From Molossus alvarezi (lineage: Eukaryota > Chordata > Mammalia > Chiroptera > Molossidae): a stretch of DNA of 64,000 nucleotides. The notes beneath the pieces were generated by a model that saw nothing but the letters and a program-made list of their open reading frames with translations, ran no database searches and was not told the origin of the DNA. The position numbers were made by a program, and so were the translations under genes. Of this stretch, positions 46,932 to 56,573 are shown one piece after another. Each line of letters starts with the position of its first letter. Positions within the stretch are counted from its first letter, which is position 1. The stretch is taken from the NCBI GenBank assembly GCA_037176705.1, contig JBAWUJ010000092.1:186001-250000 (forward strand), read 5' to 3'.

Positions 46932-49900
46932 TAACATTGAGTATTTTTTTATGTGTGTCTTGGCCAAATGTATGTCCTGTTTGGAGAGGTGTCTATATAG
47001 GTCCCCTGCCCACTTTTATTTGAATTGTTTGTCTTCCTTTTGTTGACTTGTATGGGCACTCTATATATTTTGGAAATTAGTCCCTTATTTGATGTTATAA
47101 TTGGCAATTATGCTCTCCCATAAAGTGGGTGGCCTTTTTATCTTGATGCTTGTTTCTTTTGCTGTCCAGAAGGTTTTTATGTTGATGCAGTCCCATGTGT
47201 TTATTTATTTATTTGTTTTGTTTTGTTTTGTTTCTCTTGCCCTAGGCAGTGCATTGGTAAAATTTCTGTTGCCTGTGATGTTTGAGATTTTGATGCCTGC
47301 ATTTTCTTTCTGGAGTTTTATGGATTCACAAGTAACATTTAAGTTTTTTATCCATTTTGACTGTAGTTTTTTGTATGGTGTAAGTTGTTGGTCTACTTTC
47401 GTTTTTTTTTTTTTTTTTTTTTTTGCATGTAGCTGTCCAATTTTCTAAATACCATTGATTAAATGGGCTGTCTTTACCCAATTTTGTGCTCTAGAGACCT
47501 TTGTCAAATTTTAATTGAGCATTCTGTCTTGGGTTAATTTCTGGATTCTCTGTTTTGTTTCATTTATCTACATGCCTATTCTTGTGCCAGTCGCAGGCTG
47601 TTTTGATTAGAATGACTTTGTAGTATAACCTGATATCTGGTACTGTAATCCAGTTTCACTTCCTTCTTTCCAATCCAGATCTCTTTTACTTTTTCTTCTT
47701 GTTTAATTGCTTTGACTCAGACTTCCAGCACTATGGTAACTAAAAGTTGCAAGAGTGGCCATTCCTGTCTTGACTTTGTTATTAAGGATAATGCTTTTAG
47801 TACTTGCCCACTGAGTATTATATTGTCTGTAGGTTTTTCATATATGTTGAGATATGATTTTTCTATTCCTACATAGCTGAGTGTTTTGATCAGAAATAAG
47901 TGCTGAATTTTGTTAAAAGACTTTTCAGTATTTATTGATATGATCATATGATTTTTATCTTTCATTTTGTTTATATGATGTACCACACTTATTGATTTGC
48001 ACATATTGTACCAGCCATGCATCCCTGGAATGTATCTGACTTGGTCAAGGTTTATAACTTCTATTATGGTATTGCTGGATACAATTACTTAATATTTTGT
48101 TAAGGATTTTGGCATCTATGTTTATCAGGTATAGTAGCCTGTACATTTCTTTCTTTGTGGTGCCTTTATCCGGTTTTATAATTAGAATTATGCTGGCCTC
48201 ATAAATCTACTTTGGAAGTGCCCCTTCTTCTTAAAATTTTTGGGAATAGTTTGTGAAAAATGGGGGTTAATTATTCTTTGAGTGTTCAATAAAACTTCTC
48301 TGTAAAGACATCCATGCCCAAGCTTTTGTTTGTTGGGATTTCTTGATTATATTTTCAATTTCCTTAGTTTTTATTAGTCTGTTCAAGTTTTCTGTCTCTT
48401 TCTGGTTCAGTTTTGGAAGACTGTATGATTCTAAAAAATTGTCAGTTTGTCCTATAATGACCAATTTGTTGGCATTTAATTGTTCATATCATTTTAAAAC
48501 AATCCTGATTTTTGTGGTGTCAGTTGTTACTTCTCCTCTTTTTTATCTGATTTTCTTTATTTGGATCCTTTCTCTTTTTTTCCTGGTGAGTCTGGCTAAG
48601 GGTCCATGAATCTTGTTTATTTATTTATTTTAAGGAACCAGCTCTTTGTTTCATTGTTCTTTTGAATTGTTTTTTAGGTTCTATGTCATTTATTGTCACT
48701 CTGACTTTTTTATGTATTTACTTCTACTTGCTCTGGATTTTTGTTTTTCTTTACATTCTTGTTCTTTAACTTGTAGGGTTAGATATTGAATTGAAAGTTT
48801 TCTGTTTTTGGAAGTAGGCATGTAGTGCTATGAATTGTCCTCTCAGGACTGCTTTTGCTGCATCCCACAGATTTTTGTGTTGTTGTGTTGTGTTTTCATT
48901 TTTATTGTTCTCCAGGAACTTTTTCTTTTTCTTTTTTTTGTATCCTCACCTGAGGTCAGTTTTGCATTTATCTTCAGATAGAGTAGGAGGAAGAGAGAAA
49001 TAAAGAGAGAAAAACATCGATGTGAGAGAGACTTATCGACTGGTTGCCATGCACATGACCCCACACAAGTTTGGAGACTAAATACAACTGAAGCATGTGC
49101 CCTTAGTGGGAACCAAACCCAGGACTCTCTGGTCCACAGGCTGACTTTCGTTGAGTCAAACCAGTCAGGGAGGTTTCCAGGAAGTTTTAAATCTTTTTCA
49201 TTGATCTCCTTGGTAACCCATTCATTGTTTAATAACATAATATTTATCTTCCTTGTGTTGGAGTGCTTTCATTGTAATTAATTGCTACTCTTATGCCATT
49301 GTGATCTGAGAAGATGCTCTATTTTTTTTTTAATCTTCTTGAACTTGTGGATACTTACTTTGTGTCCTAACGTGTGGTCTGTCTTTGAGTATGTTCCCTG
49401 TGCACTTGAGAAGAATGTGAATTATGCAGTTTTGTGGTTTAATTCTATGTAGATATTTATTAAATCCATTTGATCTAGTACATAGTTTAAAGTTTCTGAT
49501 TCATTGTTAAATTTTTGTCTTGATGATCAATTCAGTGATGTCAGGGGGTGTTGAAATCTCCTGCTATGATTGTGTTGCTTTTTATTTCTTCTTGAAGTCC
49601 TTCTGAAGTTTTACAAAGTATCTGTACTTCTTTATTGGTTGCATATATGTTTACTAAGGTTATATTCTCCTGTTCCTGTTGGATAGATCCTTTCAATGTT
49701 ATGTAGTGGCCTTCTTTGTCTCTAGTTATGGCCTTCATTTTGAATTATAAATTTATCAAGTATAAGTATTGCTACCCCAGGTTTTGTTTTTTGTTGTTGT
49801 TGTTGTTGTTGTTTTGCTTGCTTGCTTGGAAAATTCCATCCTTTCACTTTCAAACTATGTGAGTCTTTTGTTGTGAGTTGGATCTATTGTAAACAACATA

Positions 49901-50179
49901 TATATGAGTCATGCTTTCTTATCCCTTCAGTGTCTCTGTGTCTTTTGATCAGAATGTTTAATCAATTTACATTTAAGGTTATTGTTGATGTGTACTTATT
50001 TATTTCCATCTTCATTTATTATGGTTATGTTTCTCTTCCTATTTCTTCTGCTTATTACAGCAGTTCTTGTGGCATTTCTTGGAGTGCTGGATTGGTGATA
50101 ATATGTTCCCTTGGCTTTTGTTGTTTATTTGTTTTTGTTTTTCATTGCATGGAATTCTTTTTATTTCACCTTCTATTTT
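46932..50179 (-). mobile_element. L1 with internal deletion, carrying a SINE
   Basis: It resumes the L1 split by the SINE and runs through the ORF2 C-terminus. At about 47650 it skips roughly 0.5 kb to 'ccagtttcacttccttctttcc', losing the FADD region. It then runs through the reverse transcriptase and endonuclease to the ORF1 C-terminus at 'tttcaccttctattttgg'. From about 48405 onward it parallels the copy at 39.06-40.81 kb, including the SINE and the junction with the GC-rich block. Confidence 0.88.
48940..49170 (-). mobile_element. Ves-type SINE, sister of the one at 39577
   Basis: It begins 'gtatcctcacctgaggtc' and ends 'aaaccagtcaggg', with the same unusual features as the copy at 39577 ('agagtaggaggaagagagaaataaagagag', 'ccatgcacatgacccca'). 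Both interrupt L1 at the same base context ('tctccagg' before, 'tccaggaagtttt' after), so one insertion was later duplicated together with its host L1. Confidence 0.92.
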
Positions 50180-51088
50180 GGGTGTGGGGACATGTGAGGT
50201 GGTTTGGGACCAGAGGTGGGAGCAGATTCGGGGACAGAGGCAGGCCCCGGGACCCAGGATGGGCTTGGAGCCACAGGGCAGGCTGGGAACTTGGCAGGCT
50301 CTGCTATGGCTCTGGCGGGGTAAGATGCTGAGGTCCCCTGCCAGCATTTTGTGCTTGTGCCTGGTGGGGTGGCTCCGCACCACCAGTGCTTCAGCTTCCT
50401 GGTGCTTGGCTCCCTGCTCTGCCTGGTCTTTGGCTCCCTGGTCTCCCATTGGTGTCGCTGCCCTGTGAGGACCTGCTGCGCCAGGGGCTGCATGAGCAGT
50501 TCTGAAGCCGGGTTCTGGAGGCAGCAGCCAGTCATGTTGGTGCTCAGCAATGCCAGGGCCTCTGGAATGGAGACTTCACCTCAGTGCTCTCTTTTGCCAG
50601 CACTGTGCTCTACCTCCTGTAGGATCCCAGTGGCCTGGCACTAAGGCCGCTCCCTACCCTGTGCTCCCCAGCCCACCCACCTGCCCCTACCCAGGTGTCA
50701 ACAGTCCCTCCAACCCTTCTTCTCCCTCCCAGGTATCACCAGGCCCTCCAACCCACCTGTTTCCTCCCTGGTCTCCACAGCCTGTTTGTGGCGCCTACCC
50801 CTACCCCAGTGTCACCAGCCACTCCAACCCACCTACTAGCTCCTTAGTGTGACCAGCCCTCCAATGCCCCTGCCCCCACTTTGCATGTCCCCAGGGCCTC
50901 TGACTCACCTGCCCCTACACTGGTGTCACCAGCCCTTCCAACCAGCCTTCCCACACTCAGGTGTCACCAGCCCCTCCAGACAGGCCACTGGCCCCTCCTT
51001 GGGCCTCTCCTGTGGGGACTAGCAAAGGGCTGGCTGGTGGAGTCCTAAGCAGGTGAAGTGGCCTCAGGCCATCACTTGGGTGTTTGTT
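50180..51088. repeat. GC-rich block fused to L1, copy 2
   Basis: About 900 bases are collinear with the block at 40.8-41.7 kb: 'aagatgctgaggtcccctg', 'gtggggtggctcc', 'tgtgaggacctgctgcgccagg', 'ctcagcaatgcc', 'agtggcctgg', the VNTR, then 'ggctggtggagtcc' and 'gaagtggcctcagg'. It is longer than copy 1, mainly through extra VNTR units. Frames differ between the copies, with indels not in multiples of three, so a conserved protein is unlikely. Confidence 0.87.
50690..50990. repeat. VNTR of about 38-bp GTGTCACCAGCCCCTCC units, copy 2
   Basis: About eight units can be counted by their starts near 50695, 50732, 50770, 50808, 50847, 50884, 50923 and 50961, a spacing of 37-39 bases. The consensus is roughly GTGTCACCAGCCCCTCC, AACCCACCTGCCCC and TACCCAG. 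GC content is high. Confidence 0.85.
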
Positions 51089-54045
51089 GGATATATGGCT
51101 GGATTTAATTTGCTAATATTTTGTTAAGGATATTAGCATCTGTGTTAATTAGGGTAGTTTTCATTTGTTTGTAGTGTCTTTATCTGGTTTGGGAATTAGG
51201 ATTACGCTGGCCTCATTAAGTGTGATTGGAAGTGTTACCTCTTCTTGGATTCTTTGAATTAGTTTGAGAAGAATGGGTGTTATTTCTTTGAATGTTCAGT
51301 AAAAATCCCCAGTGAAGCCGTCTGAGCCTGGAGTTTTGTTTGCTGGAAAATTCTTGGTTATATCTTCAATTTTCTTAGTTGTGATTGGTCTTTTCAAGTT
51401 TTCTATCTCTTCCCCAAACAGTTCTGGGAGATTATGTATTTCTAGAAATTTGTCCATTTGTTCATGTTTTGAAATTTTTTTTTTTTATCCTCACCCGAGG
51501 ACATTTTTCCATTTTTTGTTCAGATAGAGCAGGAGGGAGAGAGAGGAAGAGAGAGAGAGAGAAACATCGATGTGAAGGGACACATCGAGTGGCTGCCACC
51601 CGCACGACCAACCAGGGCCAGGGACAAACTACAACCAAGGTACATGCGCTTAGCGGGAACTGAACCCGGGTCTCTCTGCACCGCAGGCCGACGCTCCAAC
51701 CACTGAGCCAAACCGGCCAGGGCCATGTTTTGAATTTTTTTTAGTCTGTATGTTGACTATTTGTGCTGTGATCTTTGCTATACATTTCCTACTACTTACT
51801 CTGGTTTTTTTTTCTGTTTTTTTTTTTTTGTTGTTGTTGTTGTTTTTTTCTTTCTAGTTTTTTAAGTTGTGATGTAAGATAGTCAATTAGAAAATGTAGT
51901 TTCCTGAGGTAGACATGTATGGTATAAACTTTCCTATCTGGACTACTTTCACTGAATCCCATTGTTTTTGTGTTGTTGTGTGTTCATTTTCATTGGTTTC
52001 CATGAAGTTTTTAATTTTTTCTTGATCTCCTTGTGAACCCATTCTTTGTTTAATAACGTGCTATGTGGTCTTTATGTGTTGACATGTTTTTGTGTATTTT
52101 TTTGTAATTCATTTCTAGTTTTCCATCTCTTCACTTCCTACCTATGTAAGGCGTTTTTGGGAGTTGGGTCTCTTCTAAAAAACCTATATATAAGCTATGC
52201 ATTCTTATCTATTCAGCTACTCTGTGATTTTGATAGGAATGTTTAATCTATTTGTGTTTAAGGCAATTATTGATATGTACTTATTTATTGCAATTTTCAT
52301 TTATTATGGTTATATTTATCTTCCTATTTCTTCTTCTTATTATAGCACCCCTGTTAACATTTCTTAAAGAGCTGGTTGTTGCTAACATATTCTATTAGCC
52401 TTTTTTTCTGGGAAGCTCTTCCTTTATTTTATCTTTTATTTTAAATGATAGTCTGATGGATAGAGTAGTCTTGGATTCAGATCCTTGTTTTTCCTTATCG
52501 TGATCACTTCATGACTTTCTCTTCTGTCCAGTAGTGTTTTTGTTGAGCATTCAGTTGATAAGGTTATGTGGTTTTCTTTGTGGGTAATCTGTTGCTTATG
52601 TGTTGCTGCATTTAAATTTTCTTTCTCTTTTTAATTTTGACCTTTTAATTATTATGTGTTTCGATGTCGGTGTTATTGGATTCTTCAAAGCTTTACCTCT
52701 TTGTGCTTTTTGAAGGTATATGCCATTTTCCTTCACCAAGTTATGAGTGTTTTCTGACACTATTTCTTCAAATATATTCTCTATCCCTGCTCATTTTCTT
52801 GTTTTCCTGGAACTTCTATGATGTGTGTGTTATTGTATTTCATGTTGTCCCACAGTTCTCTTAGGCTGTCTTTCTCTATTTTAATTGTTTTTTTTTTTTT
52901 CATTTTGGTTTTCTTATTGGGTGATATTTTCTACCCTGTCTTCTAATTCATGATCCAATTTTTGGCCTTCTCTGACCTGCTTTTCATTGCTTCCAATGTG
53001 TTCTTTATATCTGCTATTTCATTATTCATTTCCAGTTTGTTAATTTTCAATTTTTCCTTATCTTCACTCATGCTGTTGAGCTCTTTACTAATGTTGTTGA
53101 GCTTCCTCATAGTATTACTCCTAATTCTGTCTCTGATATCTTGTTTAAATCCATTTCATTTATTTCTTTTTCTGTAAAATATCTTGTTCTTTTATTTGTG
53201 ACTTGTATTTTTGTTTCACCATTGAGGCTGTCTCAGTGGGTTCTAAAACCTGCCAAATTTTCCCTGTGGGTGTTCGTGTTTTTCTGGTTGTGCCTCCCTT
53301 TACTGGGTTAGGATAATTGTGAAGGAACTCATGTTAAACACTACTCTCAAGGATTATTTTCATTGGTAGATTGGAAGGCCAAGAAAATGTTATCCTCTAG
53401 ATTTTTCCTGGCAGCCATTAGTTTCATTAACGTGATGAACCTCAATTTGTAGCCTTCAAAAGTATAAAAAATTCCTTATGTATAAGAGGATTTCCAGAGG
53501 GTGAGACACTTGCTTTCTGTCAGACACTATATTTTCATGAGCCTCAATTTGCATTTTCAGGTCAGCCTGGTGGTGTTGAATTCCTGAGTGAGGGTCCATT
53601 GCTTCTCCCAAGGCTCTGAGAAGAAGCTCCTTGAATAAGGTGGCTGCTGTTCTATGAGGGATTGATAACAGCACTAAACATCCAGTATCCTTCCCTCCAG
53701 CTGTCTTCTGAACCAAGAGTTTTGGACTCTCTCCTCACATTTTCAGTGCAGTCAGCCCTCCCTCTGCTGGAGCCCAAGGTAAGTGGATGTACTTGATTTT
53801 GTACTGTTTAAAACCCCTGCTTTATCAGGTGAAGCAGCCTTCAGCTAATGTTTTTGGGCCCTCAGCCTACTCGATCACACCTCCACAGTTTCTACCAGGC
53901 TCGATTTGGTATCCTCTTTCTGTCTTTAGTTATATAGGTTCTCTCAGCTGTTTTTAGTATTTTTTTTTCAATATTGTGTTTTTTATTTTTGTTGTAGTTT
54001 CAGTTTGGTTGTTGGAGGAGGTTTGTGTAGCTTCCATTTGTTCCA
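51089..54045 (-). mobile_element. Diverged L1 with internal deletions, carrying a SINE
   Basis: It begins in the reverse transcriptase ('ggatttaatttgctaatattttg') and belongs to the same shortened variant as the copy at 27.6-28.3 kb. It is split by a SINE at 51487-51723. At about 52115 it skips from the endonuclease C-terminus to the N-terminus ('cacttcctacctatgtaagg'). It continues through a heavily mutated ORF1 to a 5'UTR ending near 54045 ('ttccatttgttccactgtcatt'). It is older-looking than other copies, and its 5' tip is not followed by the LINE-2-like flank. Confidence 0.87.
51487..51723 (-). mobile_element. Best-preserved Ves-type SINE in the window
   Basis: On the minus strand the A-box TGGCTCAGTGG is at 51710-51700 and a B-box GGTTCAGTTCC at 51666-51656, close to the pol III consensus. 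The body 'aaacatcgatgtgaagg' and the 'atcctcacccgaggac' end are complete. Target duplications 'catgttttgaaatttttt' (51463-51480) and 'catgttttgaatttttt' (51724-51740) flank it. The related L1 at about 27970 has the uninterrupted empty site. Confidence 0.95.
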
Positions 54046-54262
54046 CTGTCATTTTTTCTTACCTTTAATATTTTAATAAAATTTTATTTTGGTAATAATA
54101 CTGAATCATTAAATATAAATACATATGATTTCTTCAACCTCTTCATGACATCCCAAATAAAGATATTCACAAACAGAAAACAGGTCCTGAGAGAAGACAT
54201 GAGAGGTCAGCATAAAAAGAGCTCAAAATCCACATTTTTGGACACGTTGTTTGTGATCTGAA

Positions 54263-54505
54263 ACACCCCATACCTATCTATATGTATATCTATATTTATA
54301 TTTATATCTATATGCATATATATATCATCTATATCTATATCTATATCTATATCTATATCTATATCATCTATATCTATGTCATCTATATCTATCTATATCT
54401 ATATCTATCATCTCTATCTCTATCTATATCTATCTATACCTAATCAATTTATATCATCTTTGTTTATATATTTATCTATATCATTTATATTTATATCTAT
54501 GTAGT
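54263..54505. repeat. (ATATCT)n-rich microsatellite
   Basis: Roughly 240 bases are built from ATATCT, ATCT and ATC words with interruptions. It lies directly left of an L1 3' tail. The ~215 bases before it (54046-54262) are AT-rich with no recognised feature. Confidence 0.92.
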
Positions 54506-55034
54506 AATTTATTTTATTATTAATTTATTTATTTACTTTGGTTCCAGATGTTTCTCCCTTTCCCCCCCACTCATTCTTCCTCCCCCTCCCTTCCTGTCCT
54601 GTCTCCAGCTTTTTGGTCCATGTCCATTGCTCATGCATACATGCATATAAGTTCTGTGGTTTATGTCTCCCTCCCTATTGCTCTTCTGGGGATTGTCAGT
54701 CTGTACCCCACTGCTACGTCTTTGGGACTACCCCATTCCTCGGACTGTTACCTTCATTGTATTTCACAGATAAGTGAGATCATATGATACTTTATTTCTC
54801 TGTTTGTATTGGTTCACTTAGGATAATACTTTCCAGGTCTGTCCATGTCGTCACAAAGGATAAGTGATCTTTCTTTCTTACAGCTGCATAGTACTCCATT
54901 GTGTATATCTATCACAGCTTTTTTATCCATTCATCTACTTATGGAAATTTGGGCTGTTTCCAGCATTTATCTATTGTAAATACTGCTGCTATGAACATGG
55001 GGGTACATATATTCTTTCTGATTAGTGTTTCAGG
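54506..55034 (-). mobile_element. 5'-truncated L1 3' end
   Basis: It has an AT-rich tail, 3'UTR ('ggttccagatgtttctccc') and ORF2 C-terminal segment, up to 'tttctgattagtgtttcagg' where it stops. It marks the right border of the L1 mosaic; single-copy-looking DNA begins after it. Confidence 0.92.
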
Positions 55035-56376
55035 AGCATGCAGGAGCAGTTTTAACCCACTAATCAAAAAGCCGCATTAATCAGGAAACAAGATCTTTTA
55101 CAAAATCACATAAATGGCACAGCTAAATGCTAGAGTATGCCCCCTCCTTTTTGGGTATGTCTGAGACAAATGTCAAATGTTCATTCATTCTTCATTTAAA
55201 AAAAAAATAAAAAGGGAGGTATCATGGTTGACAGGGGAGAAACAGTAGTTAATTCTGCAGTCTTATTGCTGCCATTGATTCCATACACAAAAGTGCTCTT
55301 CAACCATCACATCTACCTGAAGCCTGGGCTTCTACAAGGAAAGGAGTGAGAAGGAAGAAAATTCCCAAAGAATAAAAGTCACATCAAAATTGTTTAAAAC
55401 AAAAAATGCCTTACATGAGAGGGGTCAGTACATAATACACATGCCGAATGCAGCTTTTTATTATGAAGCAATGAAGAACAGATCACTCACTTGGTGTCAA
55501 AGACTCAGAAGGTCAGTACTACTTTATCCTGCCAGGAGGCTATTTAAATGATGCCTTTTCAGGAGCTTTTAATCATGATTGTATATGTATGTGCCTGGGA
55601 GTAGGTGAAAAAGGAGTATAAAAGCAATTTATGTGCCACGTGTCTATGATCAAAGAGCAAAGCAGTAAGACCCAAGGTTGTGTCTGCAAATATCTAGTAC
55701 TTGCTCTACTGAAGCATGAAGTAAAAATTATAGCATTGCCTACTTTTTGGTAAAATTGTACATATAGTTTTGGAATATATTTTAAAGACTTTTCCAAGCA
55801 CAGAAGAAAGAGTTTACCAAAAATCTTGGACTGATAAATAATGTTTTCCAGAAACACAAATGTCTAAAGTCAAAACACTTCTTCTGAAAACCCCACAAGA
55901 AAGCCCAAAACCATAAAAAAAAAAATGTGTCATTCCAGAAAATATTTCTAATGTATAAGATCCTGTTATAAGCTGAATAATCTTTTCTTTTCAAATTGAT
56001 GTCAAGGAGAGTTGGGGGAAGAAATGGATGAGACAGTTTTAACTTTTAAAGGCAAATGCGACCAGTTTATAAATGATACCTTTCATCTCCAGGGCTGCTA
56101 GCTGGAGGGCAATGTGAATGTTTATTCTAAAACAAATGAATAGCTCTACAGAATAAAGGTTCCACAGTTGACTGATGGCATTCAATATCATGCTTTCTAA
56201 TACAACCCATCTTGTCCTTCTAACAGGGCTGAATATCTAATCACAAAGAGAACACATTTTTGTTGCTCTCGGGAGAAGCAATAGTATGTTTAACTTCTAT
56301 CACTTCTGACTACACAGAAACATAATTAATTTTATAGTTAGTAAATTTCTTATGTGCATGTACAATTGCTTACTAT
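55035..56376 (-). other. Candidate 3'UTR of the unrecognised host gene
   Basis: This stretch follows the stop codon at 56377-56379 on the minus strand and has no repeat that I recognise. It contains AATAAA poly(A) signals on that strand at 56126-56121 and 55462-55457. If the neighbouring exon is real, its mRNA would end about 280 or 940 bases after the stop. The L1 fragment at 54506-55034 lies beyond the second signal. Confidence 0.4.
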
Positions 56377-56571
56377 TTACAATTTCTTATTGAGAGCATT
56401 TTGCTTCTTAATCATCTGTGGGAAGTAGCTGTCAGTACACTTGCCATTGAGGTCAATGAGCACTTCCAGTTCCTTGAGCTCTGAGGCAGCTTGACCACCA
56501 CCACTGAGAAAGTAAAGAGTTCTGTTGGTGCTGGATGCAGCCTGTAAACAACTACCCACCCTCTTGTCTGC
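56377..56571 (-). CDS. Probable terminal coding exon of an unrecognised host gene
   Basis: On the minus strand a pyrimidine-rich stretch ends in 'ggttctgcatatag', a good splice acceptor, with AG at 56573-56572. From 56571 the frame is open for 64 codons to a TAA at 56379-56377, beginning ADKRVGSCLQ and ending KKQNALNKKL. Codon choice looks like ordinary mammalian coding sequence, and poly(A) signals follow downstream. The translated part has a Ser/Gly-rich start (FLSGGGQAASELKELEVL) and a Lys-rich end; I do not recognise the protein. The frame has no ATG near its start, as expected for an internal or terminal exon. A fragment of a processed pseudogene is the main alternative, but no A-tail or target duplication is evident. 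Confidence 0.5.
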   Translation of the reverse strand, partial: ADKRVGSCLQAASSTNRTLYFLSGGGQAASELKELEVLIDLNGKCTDSYFPQMIKKQNALNKKL

Positions 56572-56573
56572 CT

